Origin: Salmonella enterica subsp. diarizonae
Lineage (GTDB): Bacteria > Pseudomonadota > Gammaproteobacteria > Enterobacterales > Enterobacteriaceae
Length of the DNA: 64,000 nt
Direction of reading: 5' to 3'
NCBI RefSeq assembly: GCF_008692785.1
Contig: NZ_VXJV01000005.1
Coordinates: 62,001 to 126,000 of the forward strand
Program-made: the position numbers and the translations under genes
Part shown: positions 55,988-64,000 of the stretch, one piece after another
How the letters are laid out: each line of letters starts with the position of its first letter
Numbering within the stretch: position 1 is the first letter of the stretch
The notes under the pieces: generated by a model
Databases searched by the model: none
What the model saw: the letters and a program-made list of their open reading frames with translations, nothing else
What the model was told of the DNA's origin: nothing

Positions 55988-57082
55988 ATGCCGGCGGCGT
56001 CCCGTCTTTATCCTCTGCCTTTTCTGGCGATCGCAATATTGGCTGGCTGTAGTAGTCAATCCGGGCAGCCTGTGAACAAGGGCGAGAAGCCTGTCGACGT
56101 TGCAAGCGTAGTACGCCAGAAAATGCCGGCCAGTGTCAAAGACAGAGAAGCCTGGGCGAAAGATATCGCGACAACGTTTAAGAGCCAGGGGCTGGCGCCG
56201 ACGGTAGAAAATATCTGTTCGGTGCTGGCTGTCGTCCAGCAGGAGTCCGGTTATCAGGCTGACCCTGTCGTGCCGGGGCTAAGTAAAATAGCCTGGCAGG
56301 AGATTGATCGTCGTGCTGAGCGACTGCACATTCCGCTGTTTCTGGTGCACACCGCGCTGAAAATTAACTCCCCCAACGGGAAGAGCTATAGCGAACGCCT
56401 GGATACGGTAAAAACCGAAAAACAGCTTAGCGCTATTTTTGACGATTTTATCAATATGGTTCCTATGGGGCAGACGCTATTCGGCTCATATAACCCGGTG
56501 CATACGGGGGGCCCGATGCAGGTCAGTATCGCCTTTTCCGAACAGCACGCTAAAGGCTATCCGTGGAAGATGGCGGGCACGGTACGTCAGGAGGTGTTTA
56601 CGCGCCGTGGCGGACTGTGGTTTGGAACATACCATTTGCTGAATTACCCGGCGAACTACAGCGCGCCTGTTTTCCGCTTCGCCGATTTCAACGCCGGATG
56701 GTATGCCAGCCGTAACGCCGCGTTCCAGAATGCCGTCAGTAAAGCCAGCGGCGTAAAACTGGCGCTGGATGGCGATCTGATTCGTTATAACAGCAAGGAA
56801 CCGGGTAAAACAGAGTTAGCGGCGCGCAAACTGGCAGAACAGTTGGGAATGAGTGAGCGTGAGATTCGCAGCCAACTGGAGAAGGGCGATAGCCTGGCGT
56901 TTGAAAAAACGGCGCTCTACAAGAACGTCTATAAACTGGCCGAGGCCAAAACGGGCAGGACGCTTGCGCGGGAAATGTTGCCCGGTATTCAACTGGAAAG
57001 CCCGAAGATCACGCGCAAGCTGACGACCGCCTGGTTTGCTAAGCGAGTTGATGAACGGCGGGCGCAGTGTATGGGGCGATAA
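55988..57082 (+). CDS. yaiW: YaiW, surface-exposed lipoprotein
   Basis: 364 residues. Lipobox I-L-A-G-C-S-S near residue 21, then a DUF1615-type domain containing W-A-K-D-I-A-T-T-F and G-G-P-M-Q-V-S-I. Works with SbmA in uptake of proline-rich peptides in E. coli (known for the family). Downstream neighbour yaiY is convergent. Length is as in E. coli. Confidence 0.93.
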   Translation: MPAASRLYPLPFLAIAILAGCSSQSGQPVNKGEKPVDVASVVRQKMPASVKDREAWAKDIATTFKSQGLAPTVENICSVLAVVQQESGYQADPVVPGLSKIAWQEIDRRAERLHIPLFLVHTALKINSPNGKSYSERLDTVKTEKQLSAIFDDFINMVPMGQTLFGSYNPVHTGGPMQVSIAFSEQHAKGYPWKMAGTVRQEVFTRRGGLWFGTYHLLNYPANYSAPVFRFADFNAGWYASRNAAFQNAVSKASGVKLALDGDLIRYNSKEPGKTELAARKLAEQLGMSEREIRSQLEKGDSLAFEKTALYKNVYKLAEAKTGRTLAREMLPGIQLESPKITRKLTTAWFAKRVDERRAQCMGR

Positions 57083-57087
57083 ATTTT

Positions 57088-57111
57088 GCGCTGGGATATT
57101 TTCGCCAGCGC
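57088..57111. terminator. Bidirectional terminator yaiW/yaiY
   Basis: Seven-bp stem GCGCTGG/CCAGCGC (57088-57094, 57105-57111) in the 37-base gap between convergent stops. T and A tracts flank both sides. Confidence 0.65.
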
Positions 57112-57119
57112 GCTAAGGT

Positions 57120-57428
57120 TTACTGGTGACGGTGACGCCAGCGCAAAAACGCGGCGATAACGGCAAAAATGAGGCAGCCCGTGAGGAAGGGCACCAGGCC
57201 AAAAATCGTCCCGACGCCCAGCCCAATCTCTACCCGTGGTCGACCTGTATCCTGTACCTGCATCAGATGCTCATAGATGCCCGGCGCATGAACCAGCAGG
57301 TTTAAAAGCTGCGCCCCGGCCCAGAAGCAAAACAGTACAAATACGGCGTAAGCAATATTTCCTGGCGCAGAGGAGGTTTCTCGATGTTTCCCGCTGAACA
57401 GCGATTTTGAGAGAGTGAAATCAGCCAT
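57120..57428 (-). CDS. yaiY: YaiY, small inner-membrane protein (DUF2755)
   Basis: 102 residues with two membrane segments ([14 protein letters not shown] and [15 protein letters not shown]). Unknown function but conserved in enterics next to yaiZ. Convergent with yaiW. Nothing unusual. Confidence 0.9.
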   Translation of the reverse strand: MADFTLSKSLFSGKHRETSSAPGNIAYAVFVLFCFWAGAQLLNLLVHAPGIYEHLMQVQDTGRPRVEIGLGVGTIFGLVPFLTGCLIFAVIAAFLRWRHRHQ

Positions 57429-57695
57429 AAAGACCTCCAGGGTGATCGGCTACGATCTGGCGTTATGCCATCGGCTTACTGTGAAGTCTGACAGGTCATT
57501 GTGTTTGTCAATATCAGAATCATGGTAATTTCACATACGGAATGTATCCATCGCGTAAATTTTTGTTAGTTGTCACAAAATTATCACTTTTATCTAAATC
57601 AATTAACATTTAAGAAATTCCGTATCCCCCACAGACTCGCCCGCAAGAAGTATGCAAAAATACATTTTTGCTGTTGTTAATACGTCGGAGTTGTT
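57429..57695. promoter_or_regulatory. Divergent promoters yaiY/yaiZ
   Basis: 267 bases, AT-rich in the right half, between two divergent small membrane-protein genes. No known binding site was recognised. Confidence 0.5.
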
Positions 57696-57911
57696 ATGCA
57701 TTTGCCTGTAAAAATTCGTCGTGACTGGCACTACTATGCCTTCGTTATTGGCCTTATCTTTATTTTGAATGGCGTCGTAGGATTGCTGGGTTTTGAGGCG
57801 AAAGGATGGCAAACCTATGGCGTTGGGCTGGTAACATGGATTATTAGCTTCTGGCTGGCGGGGTTCATCATTCGTCGGCGCGAAGATGATGAGGCAAAAG
57901 ACGCCCGATAA
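57696..57911 (+). CDS. yaiZ: YaiZ, small inner-membrane protein (DUF2754)
   Basis: 71 residues with two membrane segments (A-F-V-I-G-L-I-F-I-L-N-G-V-V-G-L-L and V-T-W-I-I-S-F-W-L-A-G-F-I-I). CGGAG lies just upstream. Function unknown. Convergent with ddlA; its stop lies inside a hairpin. Confidence 0.9.
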   Translation: MHLPVKIRRDWHYYAFVIGLIFILNGVVGLLGFEAKGWQTYGVGLVTWIISFWLAGFIIRRREDDEAKDAR

Positions 57912-57930
57912 ACGTTGCGCTATCGGGCGT
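57901..57930. terminator. Hairpin terminator yaiZ/ddlA
   Basis: Perfect 10-bp stem (57901-57910 with 57921-57930) spanning the yaiZ stop and reaching to within six bases of the ddlA stop at 57937; acts in either direction. Confidence 0.7.
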
Positions 57931-57936
57931 GCGTTA

Positions 57937-59031
57937 TTACATCGTGGTTTTTAAGGCGTTATCCGCCGCATGGCGTTCCAGCGCCAGCTCAATCAGGCGG
58001 CTGATCAAATCGGTATAGCCCAATCCGCTCGCCTGCCAGAGTTTTGGATACATACTGATATTGGTAAAACCTGGCAGCGTATTGATCTCGTTAATCACGA
58101 CCTCATTGTCTGTCGTTAAAAAGACATCGACACGAGCCATACCCGCGCAGCCCAGCGTCTGATAAGCCTGGATCGCGATCGCGCGGATCTTGTCATTCAC
58201 CTCGGAAGGGATCTGCGCAGGCACGACAACCTGTGCGCCATTATCATCAATATACTTGGTATCGTAGGCGTAAAATTCGCTATTCAGTACGATTTCGCCA
58301 CAGGTACTGGCCTGCGGGCTACTGTTACCTAATACGGCGCATTCGATCTCGCGCCCTTTGATCCCTTGCTCCACCACCACTTTATGATCGAACTCGAAGG
58401 CCAGCGCGACCGCCTGTTGATATTGCGCCTCGTTGGCGACTTTACTTACGCCGACTGAAGAGCCCTGATTAGCGGGCTTCACGAACAGCGGCAGTCCCAG
58501 ACGAGACTCTATCTCGGCAAAGCTAAACGCGTGGCGGTTCGCCCGGGTGAGAGTAATAAACGGGGCGATATTCAGTCCTGCATCGCGCAGCAGTCGTTTG
58601 GCGACGTCTTTATCCATGCAGGCCGCGGAGCTCAGAACGTCTGAACCGACAAACGGTAAGTTTGCGACGCGCAGCATCCCCTGCAATGAGCCGTCTTCAC
58701 CCAGCGTACCGTGGACGATAGGAAAAATGACATCTACCGTCGGCAGCGGTTGCCCGTTCTGGGCGTTAATCAATTGGTGTTCGTGTTTGCCAGGCACCTG
58801 GGCCAGACTGATTGCCGAAGGGCGTAGCGCGATATGTGCCGGATCGTCTGCATTCTGCAAATAATTTTCCGCATCGTTAACATGCCATTGTCCCGCCTTA
58901 TCTATCCCTAACAGCACTACGTCGAAGCGGGTTTTATCGATCGCATCAACGATATTTTTCGCTGATTGCAAAGACACTTCATGTTCCGCTGACTTACCGC
59001 CAAATACTATTCCTACCCGCAATTTCGCCAT
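57937..59031 (-). CDS. ddlA: DdlA, D-alanine--D-alanine ligase A
   Basis: 364 residues from the ATG at 59031; the open frame continues to 59058, but the family starts at [15 protein letters not shown]-grasp ligase: [10 protein letters not shown] (about 9-18), N-Q-G-S-S-V-G-V near 182, [10 protein letters not shown] near 311-320 (metal). Joins two D-alanines for peptidoglycan precursors; this enzyme is the target of D-cycloserine. Intact. Confidence 0.97.
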   Translation of the reverse strand: MAKLRVGIVFGGKSAEHEVSLQSAKNIVDAIDKTRFDVVLLGIDKAGQWHVNDAENYLQNADDPAHIALRPSAISLAQVPGKHEHQLINAQNGQPLPTVDVIFPIVHGTLGEDGSLQGMLRVANLPFVGSDVLSSAACMDKDVAKRLLRDAGLNIAPFITLTRANRHAFSFAEIESRLGLPLFVKPANQGSSVGVSKVANEAQYQQAVALAFEFDHKVVVEQGIKGREIECAVLGNSSPQASTCGEIVLNSEFYAYDTKYIDDNGAQVVVPAQIPSEVNDKIRAIAIQAYQTLGCAGMARVDVFLTTDNEVVINEINTLPGFTNISMYPKLWQASGLGYTDLISRLIELALERHAADNALKTTM

Positions 59032-59138
59032 CTTAAAAACCCATTCCATCGAATGCAAAGCGTATACATTACCACGACAAAACGCGGGTTTCGCGGGCTT
59101 CTGCCATAATGTTTATGGGATGTGAGAACGGAGGCCGC

Positions 59139-59822
59139 GTGAGAGGTAAGGGTTTTCTGATTATTGTGCTGTTGGGCGGCATTGGCGGGCTGGGATATCG
59201 TTATCTTCCTTCTTATTATAATCCTTTTGCCCCGTTACAACTTGCCGATCCGCCAGGCTGGATCACTACTTTCAAACTACAGCGCCTTACGTCGCCACAG
59301 TGCCGGGAACTTTTGACGGCGGCTAATCAACAGGGATTAATTTCATCACAGCCTGTTGTGGATAGCGCTGGCGAATGTCCATTAACCCATGTTGTGCGTG
59401 TCAAAGATTTTGGCCAGGTAAAATTGAGCAGTAGTTTTTTAGCCTCCTGCCCGTTGGCGCTGAGCTCCGCGCTGTTTGTCGAACAGCAGGCAAAACCCTT
59501 AACAGAAACCTGGATGAGGCGCCGCCTGACCCGCATCGAACATCTGGGCAGCTATGCCTGTCGTAATATTTATCACCGCCCGGATGCGCGGCGCAGCGAA
59601 CATGCCGGCGCAGAAGCGCTGGATGTCAGCGGGTTTCAACTGTCGGATGGACGGAGAGTTACTGTCCTGCGAGGCTGGAAGCGTGAGGAGACAGGGCCCT
59701 GGCTGCGCGCTATGTTAAACGCCAGTTGCCATTATTATGGAAATGGGCTCGGGCCTGACTATAACGTTGCTCATGCTAACCATTTTCACCTGGGGATGCG
59801 TGGCTACGGCGTGTGTCGTTAA
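59139..59822 (+). CDS. Extensin-like (peptidase M15-type) membrane protein
   Basis: 227 residues from a GTG at 59139 with GGAGG four bases before it; the frame is open from 59109 (ATG). An N-terminal membrane segment (G-F-L-I-I-V-L-L-G-G-I-G-G-L-G) anchors a periplasmic extensin-like domain. The C-terminal part has S-E-H-A-G-A-E-A-L-D-V and A-H-A-N-H-F-H-L-G, the zinc-ligand pattern of D-alanyl-D-alanine endopeptidases. It likely cuts peptidoglycan cross-links. Next to ddlA but with its own start. Cysteines suggest disulfides. Confidence 0.75.
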   Translation: MRGKGFLIIVLLGGIGGLGYRYLPSYYNPFAPLQLADPPGWITTFKLQRLTSPQCRELLTAANQQGLISSQPVVDSAGECPLTHVVRVKDFGQVKLSSSFLASCPLALSSALFVEQQAKPLTETWMRRRLTRIEHLGSYACRNIYHRPDARRSEHAGAEALDVSGFQLSDGRRVTVLRGWKREETGPWLRAMLNASCHYYGNGLGPDYNVAHANHFHLGMRGYGVCR

Positions 59823-59990
59823 AGCATAAACGTCTGAGCTGTGCGCCTATATAATGTGATATATTTCACAAAAATGATGAACGGTGAGACAAAATAGCAA
59901 AGTGTGACGTATCGCACCTCTGGAACCACCTGAAAAAACATAGCTTGCTAAGCTAGCACGTATTTTCAGCTACTTATCGTTACGAGTCTT

Positions 59991-61202
<1,212 letters not shown>

Positions 61203-61207
61203 CTTTA

Positions 61208-61237
61208 CATCGTAACGGTGCTCCTGCCGTTACGATG
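61208..61237 (+). terminator. Terminator after the MdtG-like gene
   Basis: Perfect 11-bp stem (61208-61218 with 61227-61237) and eight-base loop, six bases after the stop. The T run afterwards is weak. Confidence 0.7.
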
Positions 61238-61321
61238 TGGTTTAAATTAAAAGATATATTCTTTACCCATGAGGCTTTTCTATAGATGGCATAACTTTAA
61301 ATTATGATATAGCGTGATTAT

Positions 61322-61338
61322 TGTTTTTTGATGGTTTA
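61322..61338 (+). promoter_or_regulatory. PhoP-box-like site upstream of iraP
   Basis: TGTTTT, five bases, then GGTTTA: two half sites 11 bases apart, matching the PhoP box (T/G)GTTTA-N5-(T/G)GTTTA with one difference. About 160 bases before the iraP start. PhoP activation of iraP in Salmonella is established, so this is a plausible site. Confidence 0.55.
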
Positions 61339-61498
61339 TTATCGTCTCGTTTACGGTTTGAGAAACGTTTCGCTGCGGCGATGGTGATAATTATTTGTGT
61401 AAAGTTCTTCCTGTATCATAAAAATAGTACTTTCAGCCTCTAGGCAGTGGTTCTTCATAGTGATAACGTCACCCTGGAGCTAATAAGGAAATATGGTC

Positions 61499-61759
61499 AT
61501 GAAAAATCTCATAGCAGAGTTGTTGCTTAAGCTAGCCCAAAAAGAAGAAGAGTCGAAAGAACTGGTTGCTCAGGTAGAAGCGTTAGAGATTATCGTCACA
61601 GCAATGTTACGTAACATGGCGCAAAGCGAGCAACAGATGTTGATACGTCAGGTAGAGAGCGCACTTGAAGGCGTAAAGCCGGATGCCAGCGTTCCTGATC
61701 ACGATACGGAATTGCTGCGCCAGTATGTAAAAAAGTTGCTGAGACACCCTCGGCACTAA
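61499..61759 (+). CDS. iraP: IraP, anti-adaptor that stabilises RpoS
   Basis: 86 residues from the ATG at 61499 (an in-frame ATG at 61493 is weaker). Helical and charged ([15 protein letters not shown] near the start). IraP binds RssB and blocks ClpXP delivery of RpoS. Salmonella expresses it under low magnesium through PhoP. AAGGAA lies upstream. Followed by a large hairpin, then psiF; no phoA gene is present. Confidence 0.9.
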   Translation: MKNLIAELLLKLAQKEEESKELVAQVEALEIIVTAMLRNMAQSEQQMLIRQVESALEGVKPDASVPDHDTELLRQYVKKLLRHPRH

Positions 61760-61806
61760 TCGTATTTAAAACAACACAGTTGTTATAACGTTACTTTTAT
61801 GAAATA

Positions 61807-61873
61807 ACCATAGCCGCTTCGTTTTTATTTTGCTTTACATTAAACAGAAAAATAAAAACGAAGCGGCTATGGT
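61807..61873. terminator. Long perfect hairpin between iraP and psiF
   Basis: A 25-bp perfect inverted repeat: first arm 61807-61831 (starting ACCATAGCCGC), 17-base loop, second arm 61849-61873. The arms end in A/T tracts next to the loop. It is far longer than typical terminators. It could be a terminator for iraP, a structured RNA, or a mobile-element scar. No other gene lies in the 350-base gap. Confidence 0.6.
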
Positions 61874-62109
61874 AATAACAGGGTAACGCGATGCGTTGTT
61901 CCTCTCCATCATGCCGGTATAGTTGTGGATAATCGAATTGCACATCAACCTGCGGTTTGTCAATCAATAAAGCCTATATTAATAACGGTAAGTAATACTT
62001 TTACTGCCGGGTGGTATTTTTGCCAGTAACAGCCAGACTTATATAAAGTCCCTGGGATATTTCCCAAAGGGACAAAGTGTAGTGTGTACACTGACAAAAG
62101 GATGGTGCT

Positions 62110-62430
62110 ATGAAAATAACCTTACTGGTGACTTTACTTTTTGGCCTGGTCTTTTTAACTACCGTCGGCGCTGCCGAGAAACCGTTGACGCCGCAACAGC
62201 AGCGCATGACCACCTGTAATCAGCAGGCGACAGCGCAGGCGCTGAAAGGCGATGCGCGTAAAACTTACCTTAGCGATTGTCTAAAAAACAGGTAGTCAGC
62301 CCCTGGTGAGAAAAGCCTGACGCCGCAACAGCAGAAAATGCGTGAATGCAACCTCCAGGCGACGGAACAATCCTTGAAAGGCGACGATCGCAGCAAGTTT
62401 ATGAGCGCCTGCCTGAAAAAAGCGGCGTAG
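62110..62430 (+). pseudogene. psiF: psiF, interrupted by an in-frame amber codon
   Basis: Signal peptide ends V-G-A-A. The frame runs 61 codons to a TAG at 62293-62295 and then continues in phase for another 44 codons to the natural stop at 62430, giving the normal 106-codon PsiF layout with two T-P-Q-Q-Q ... C repeats. From memory, E. coli psiF has AAG (Lys) here; a single base change makes TAG. The first repeat alone may be secreted as a short protein. A sequencing error or amber suppression cannot be excluded. Confidence 0.8.
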
Positions 62431-62521
62431 TGCTATCGGGTGAGCCCTGAAAAACGCTCACCCGAAATCTCATACTCCTTCCCTGCGCTCTGTTTCTATA
62501 ATTTGGGAAAATTGTTTCTAA

Positions 62522-63634
62522 ATGTTCCCAAAAATAATGAATGATGAAAATTTTTACCGAAAAGCGGTTGAACAGGCGGTAGCGCCGCCAGCCTCTCCTG
62601 ATGAGCATCAACGTTCCGGGTTGCGTTTTGCCCGGCGCATCAGGCTGCCGCGTGCGGTGGGGTTAGGGGGAATGTTTTTACCCGTGGCCGCCGTGTTAGT
62701 GTCGCAACCCGTTTCCGGAGGCTGGTGGCTGTTGCTGGTCGGCTGGTCTTTTGTCTGGCCGCATCTGGCGTGGCAGTGGGCGGCAAAAGCGCTTGATCCG
62801 CTACGTCAGGAAATTTACAACCTGAAAGCGGATGCGATCCTCTCCGGCATGTGGATCGCGCTGATAGGCGTCAACATGCTGCCTGCCGCCACGCTGTTTA
62901 TGATGATGAGTATGAATCTGATGGGCGCTGGCGGGTTGCGACTATTCACTGCCGGAATGGGGCTCTTGCTGGCATCATGTCTGGTGACATTGCAGCTTAC
63001 CGGGCTACCTGTCGCTATGCGAAGCTCATCGCTGGAAGTCACGCTCTCTTTGCCCGTCATTATGTTGTATCCGCTGCTGTTTGCCTGGGTAAGTTACCAA
63101 ACGGCCATTAAATTAGCGGAACATAAGCGACGCTTGCAGGCTATGAGCTCGCGGGATGGCATGACCGGCGTCTATAACCGACGACACTGGGAAATTTTAT
63201 TACGCAATGAATTCGATCACAGCCGACGCCACCATCGAGAGGCGACATTGTTGATTATCGACATCGATCATTTTAAGAGCATTAACGATACCTGGGGACA
63301 TGATGTTGGGGATGAGGCTATTATCGCCCTGACGCGTCAACTGCAGATAACGCTACGCGGGAGTGATATTATCGGGCGCTTTGGCGGCGACGAATTTGCG
63401 GTGATTATGTGCGGAACGCCGGCAGACAGCGCGATTACCGCCATGTCGCGAGTGCATGAACGGCTAAATACATTACGCTTGCCGGGCGCGCCACAGGTCA
63501 TGTTACGTATCAGCGTGGGCGTGGCGCCGTTAACGCCACAAATCACTCATTATCGGGAATGGCTAAAGTCTGCAGATATGGCGCTTTATAAAGCAAAGAA
63601 TGCCGGACGTAACCGCACCGAAGTGGCGGCATGA
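62522..63634 (+). CDS. adrA: AdrA (DgcC), diguanylate cyclase for cellulose
   Basis: 370 residues. An N-terminal MASE2 membrane region (about 40-205; G-L-G-G-M-F-L-P-V-A-A-V-L-V) precedes a GGDEF domain with the intact F-G-G-D-E-F and an inhibitory I-site R-G-S-D five residues before it. It makes c-di-GMP that activates cellulose synthase BcsA and is controlled by CsgD. Starts about 92 bases after psiF. Works against the EAL phosphodiesterase at 23197. Confidence 0.95.
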   Translation: MFPKIMNDENFYRKAVEQAVAPPASPDEHQRSGLRFARRIRLPRAVGLGGMFLPVAAVLVSQPVSGGWWLLLVGWSFVWPHLAWQWAAKALDPLRQEIYNLKADAILSGMWIALIGVNMLPAATLFMMMSMNLMGAGGLRLFTAGMGLLLASCLVTLQLTGLPVAMRSSSLEVTLSLPVIMLYPLLFAWVSYQTAIKLAEHKRRLQAMSSRDGMTGVYNRRHWEILLRNEFDHSRRHHREATLLIIDIDHFKSINDTWGHDVGDEAIIALTRQLQITLRGSDIIGRFGGDEFAVIMCGTPADSAITAMSRVHERLNTLRLPGAPQVMLRISVGVAPLTPQITHYREWLKSADMALYKAKNAGRNRTEVAA

Positions 63635-63648
63635 CGTCCAGCCGGGCC

Positions 63649-64000
63649 TCAGGATTTACTGAGCGCCTCTGATTTTTCCATACACTTCGTCATCGCTTCT
63701 ATTACCGCAGCGCGGAAGCCACGTTCTTCCAGAACGCGTACGGCTTCAATCGTCGTTCCGCCAGGCGAGCACACCATATCTTTCAGTTCACCGGGATGCT
63801 TTCCGGTTTCCAGAACCATTTTCGCCGATCCCATGACGGCCTGCGCGGCGAATTTATAAGCCTGAGCGCGAGACATACCGCCCAGAACGGCAGCGTCCGC
63901 CATCGCCTCGATAAACATAAAGACATAGGCCGGAGAAGATCCACTCACGCCAACCACCGGATGGATCATAGGCTCAGCAATCACTTCCGCCTCGCCAAAG
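63649..64000 (-). CDS. proC: ProC, pyrroline-5-carboxylate reductase (C-terminal part)
   Basis: The frame is open from the window edge to the stop at 63649. Residues read include G-V-S-G-S-S-P-A-Y-V-F-M-F-I-E-A-M-A-D and C-S-P-G-G-T-T-I-E-A-V, the dimerisation-domain signature of ProC. It makes proline from pyrroline-5-carboxylate with NAD(P)H. The N-terminus lies outside the window. Convergent with adrA. Confidence 0.95.
   Translation of the reverse strand, partial: FGEAEVIAEPMIHPVVGVSGSSPAYVFMFIEAMADAAVLGGMSRAQAYKFAAQAVMGSAKMVLETGKHPGELKDMVCSPGGTTIEAVRVLEERGFRAAVIEAMTKCMEKSEALSKS

Overview
The window is chromosomal DNA of a Salmonella (a Salmonella enterica lineage or a close relative). 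This rests on the gene order prpR/prpBCDE - hemB - iprA - ampH - sbmA - yaiW - yaiY - yaiZ - ddlA - iraP - psiF - adrA - proC. It also rests on Salmonella-typical additions: an stb-type fimbrial operon, MarT/FidL-like regulator pairs, a StyLTI-like type III restriction system, foxA, and no phoA between iraP and psiF. Species and serovar cannot be fixed by reading alone.

Left part (1-12,300) is AT-rich accessory DNA. It holds the distal end of a fimbrial operon (three complete minor subunit or adhesin genes plus the tail of a fourth) and a decayed stretch. Next comes an intimin/invasin-like inverse autotransporter whose signal-peptide start is one base out of frame at a run of ten A. A cluster on the minus strand follows that looks like a type III secretion effector locus: a CesT-type chaperone, a CRP-fold regulator related to IprA, a small coiled-coil protein, an 846-aa protein with a kinase-like C-terminal half, and a 170-aa partner joined to it by an ATGA overlap. 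A degenerate tRNA-Thr (thrW-like) copy at about 12,216-12,300 marks a probable island end.

Middle part (12.4-30 kb): a DsbB-like gene with its DUF5993 partner, an EamA transporter, an IS3-family relic, and stbABCDE on the minus strand. Then come two paralogous ToxR-like regulator/FidL-like pairs either side of a CSS-EAL c-di-GMP phosphodiesterase, an Ail/OmpX-family barrel, a LuxR-type regulator, a small protein, a lipoprotein and an MFS transporter. From memory, the gold/multidrug genes golTSB-gesABC that Typhimurium carries near here are absent.

Right part (30-64 kb) is mostly backbone with higher GC. It has type III restriction-modification (mod, res), a cyanide-insensitive-type cytochrome bd oxidase with a DUF2474 small subunit, an AraC regulator plus ferrioxamine receptor foxA with Fur-like boxes, yahN and yahO. 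The propionate (2-methylcitrate) regulon follows with a clear sigma-54 promoter and palindromic upstream sites, then hemB, a broken outer-membrane-protein gene, iprA, ampH, sbmA-yaiW, yaiY, yaiZ, ddlA, an extensin-like protein, an MdtG-like transporter and iraP with a PhoP-box-like site. Last are a 25-bp perfect hairpin, psiF interrupted by an amber codon, adrA and the end of proC.

The best candidate for something undescribed is the 6.1-11.2 kb effector/chaperone/regulator cluster. The homopolymer switch in the adjacent adhesin and the mirrored regulator pairs come next.
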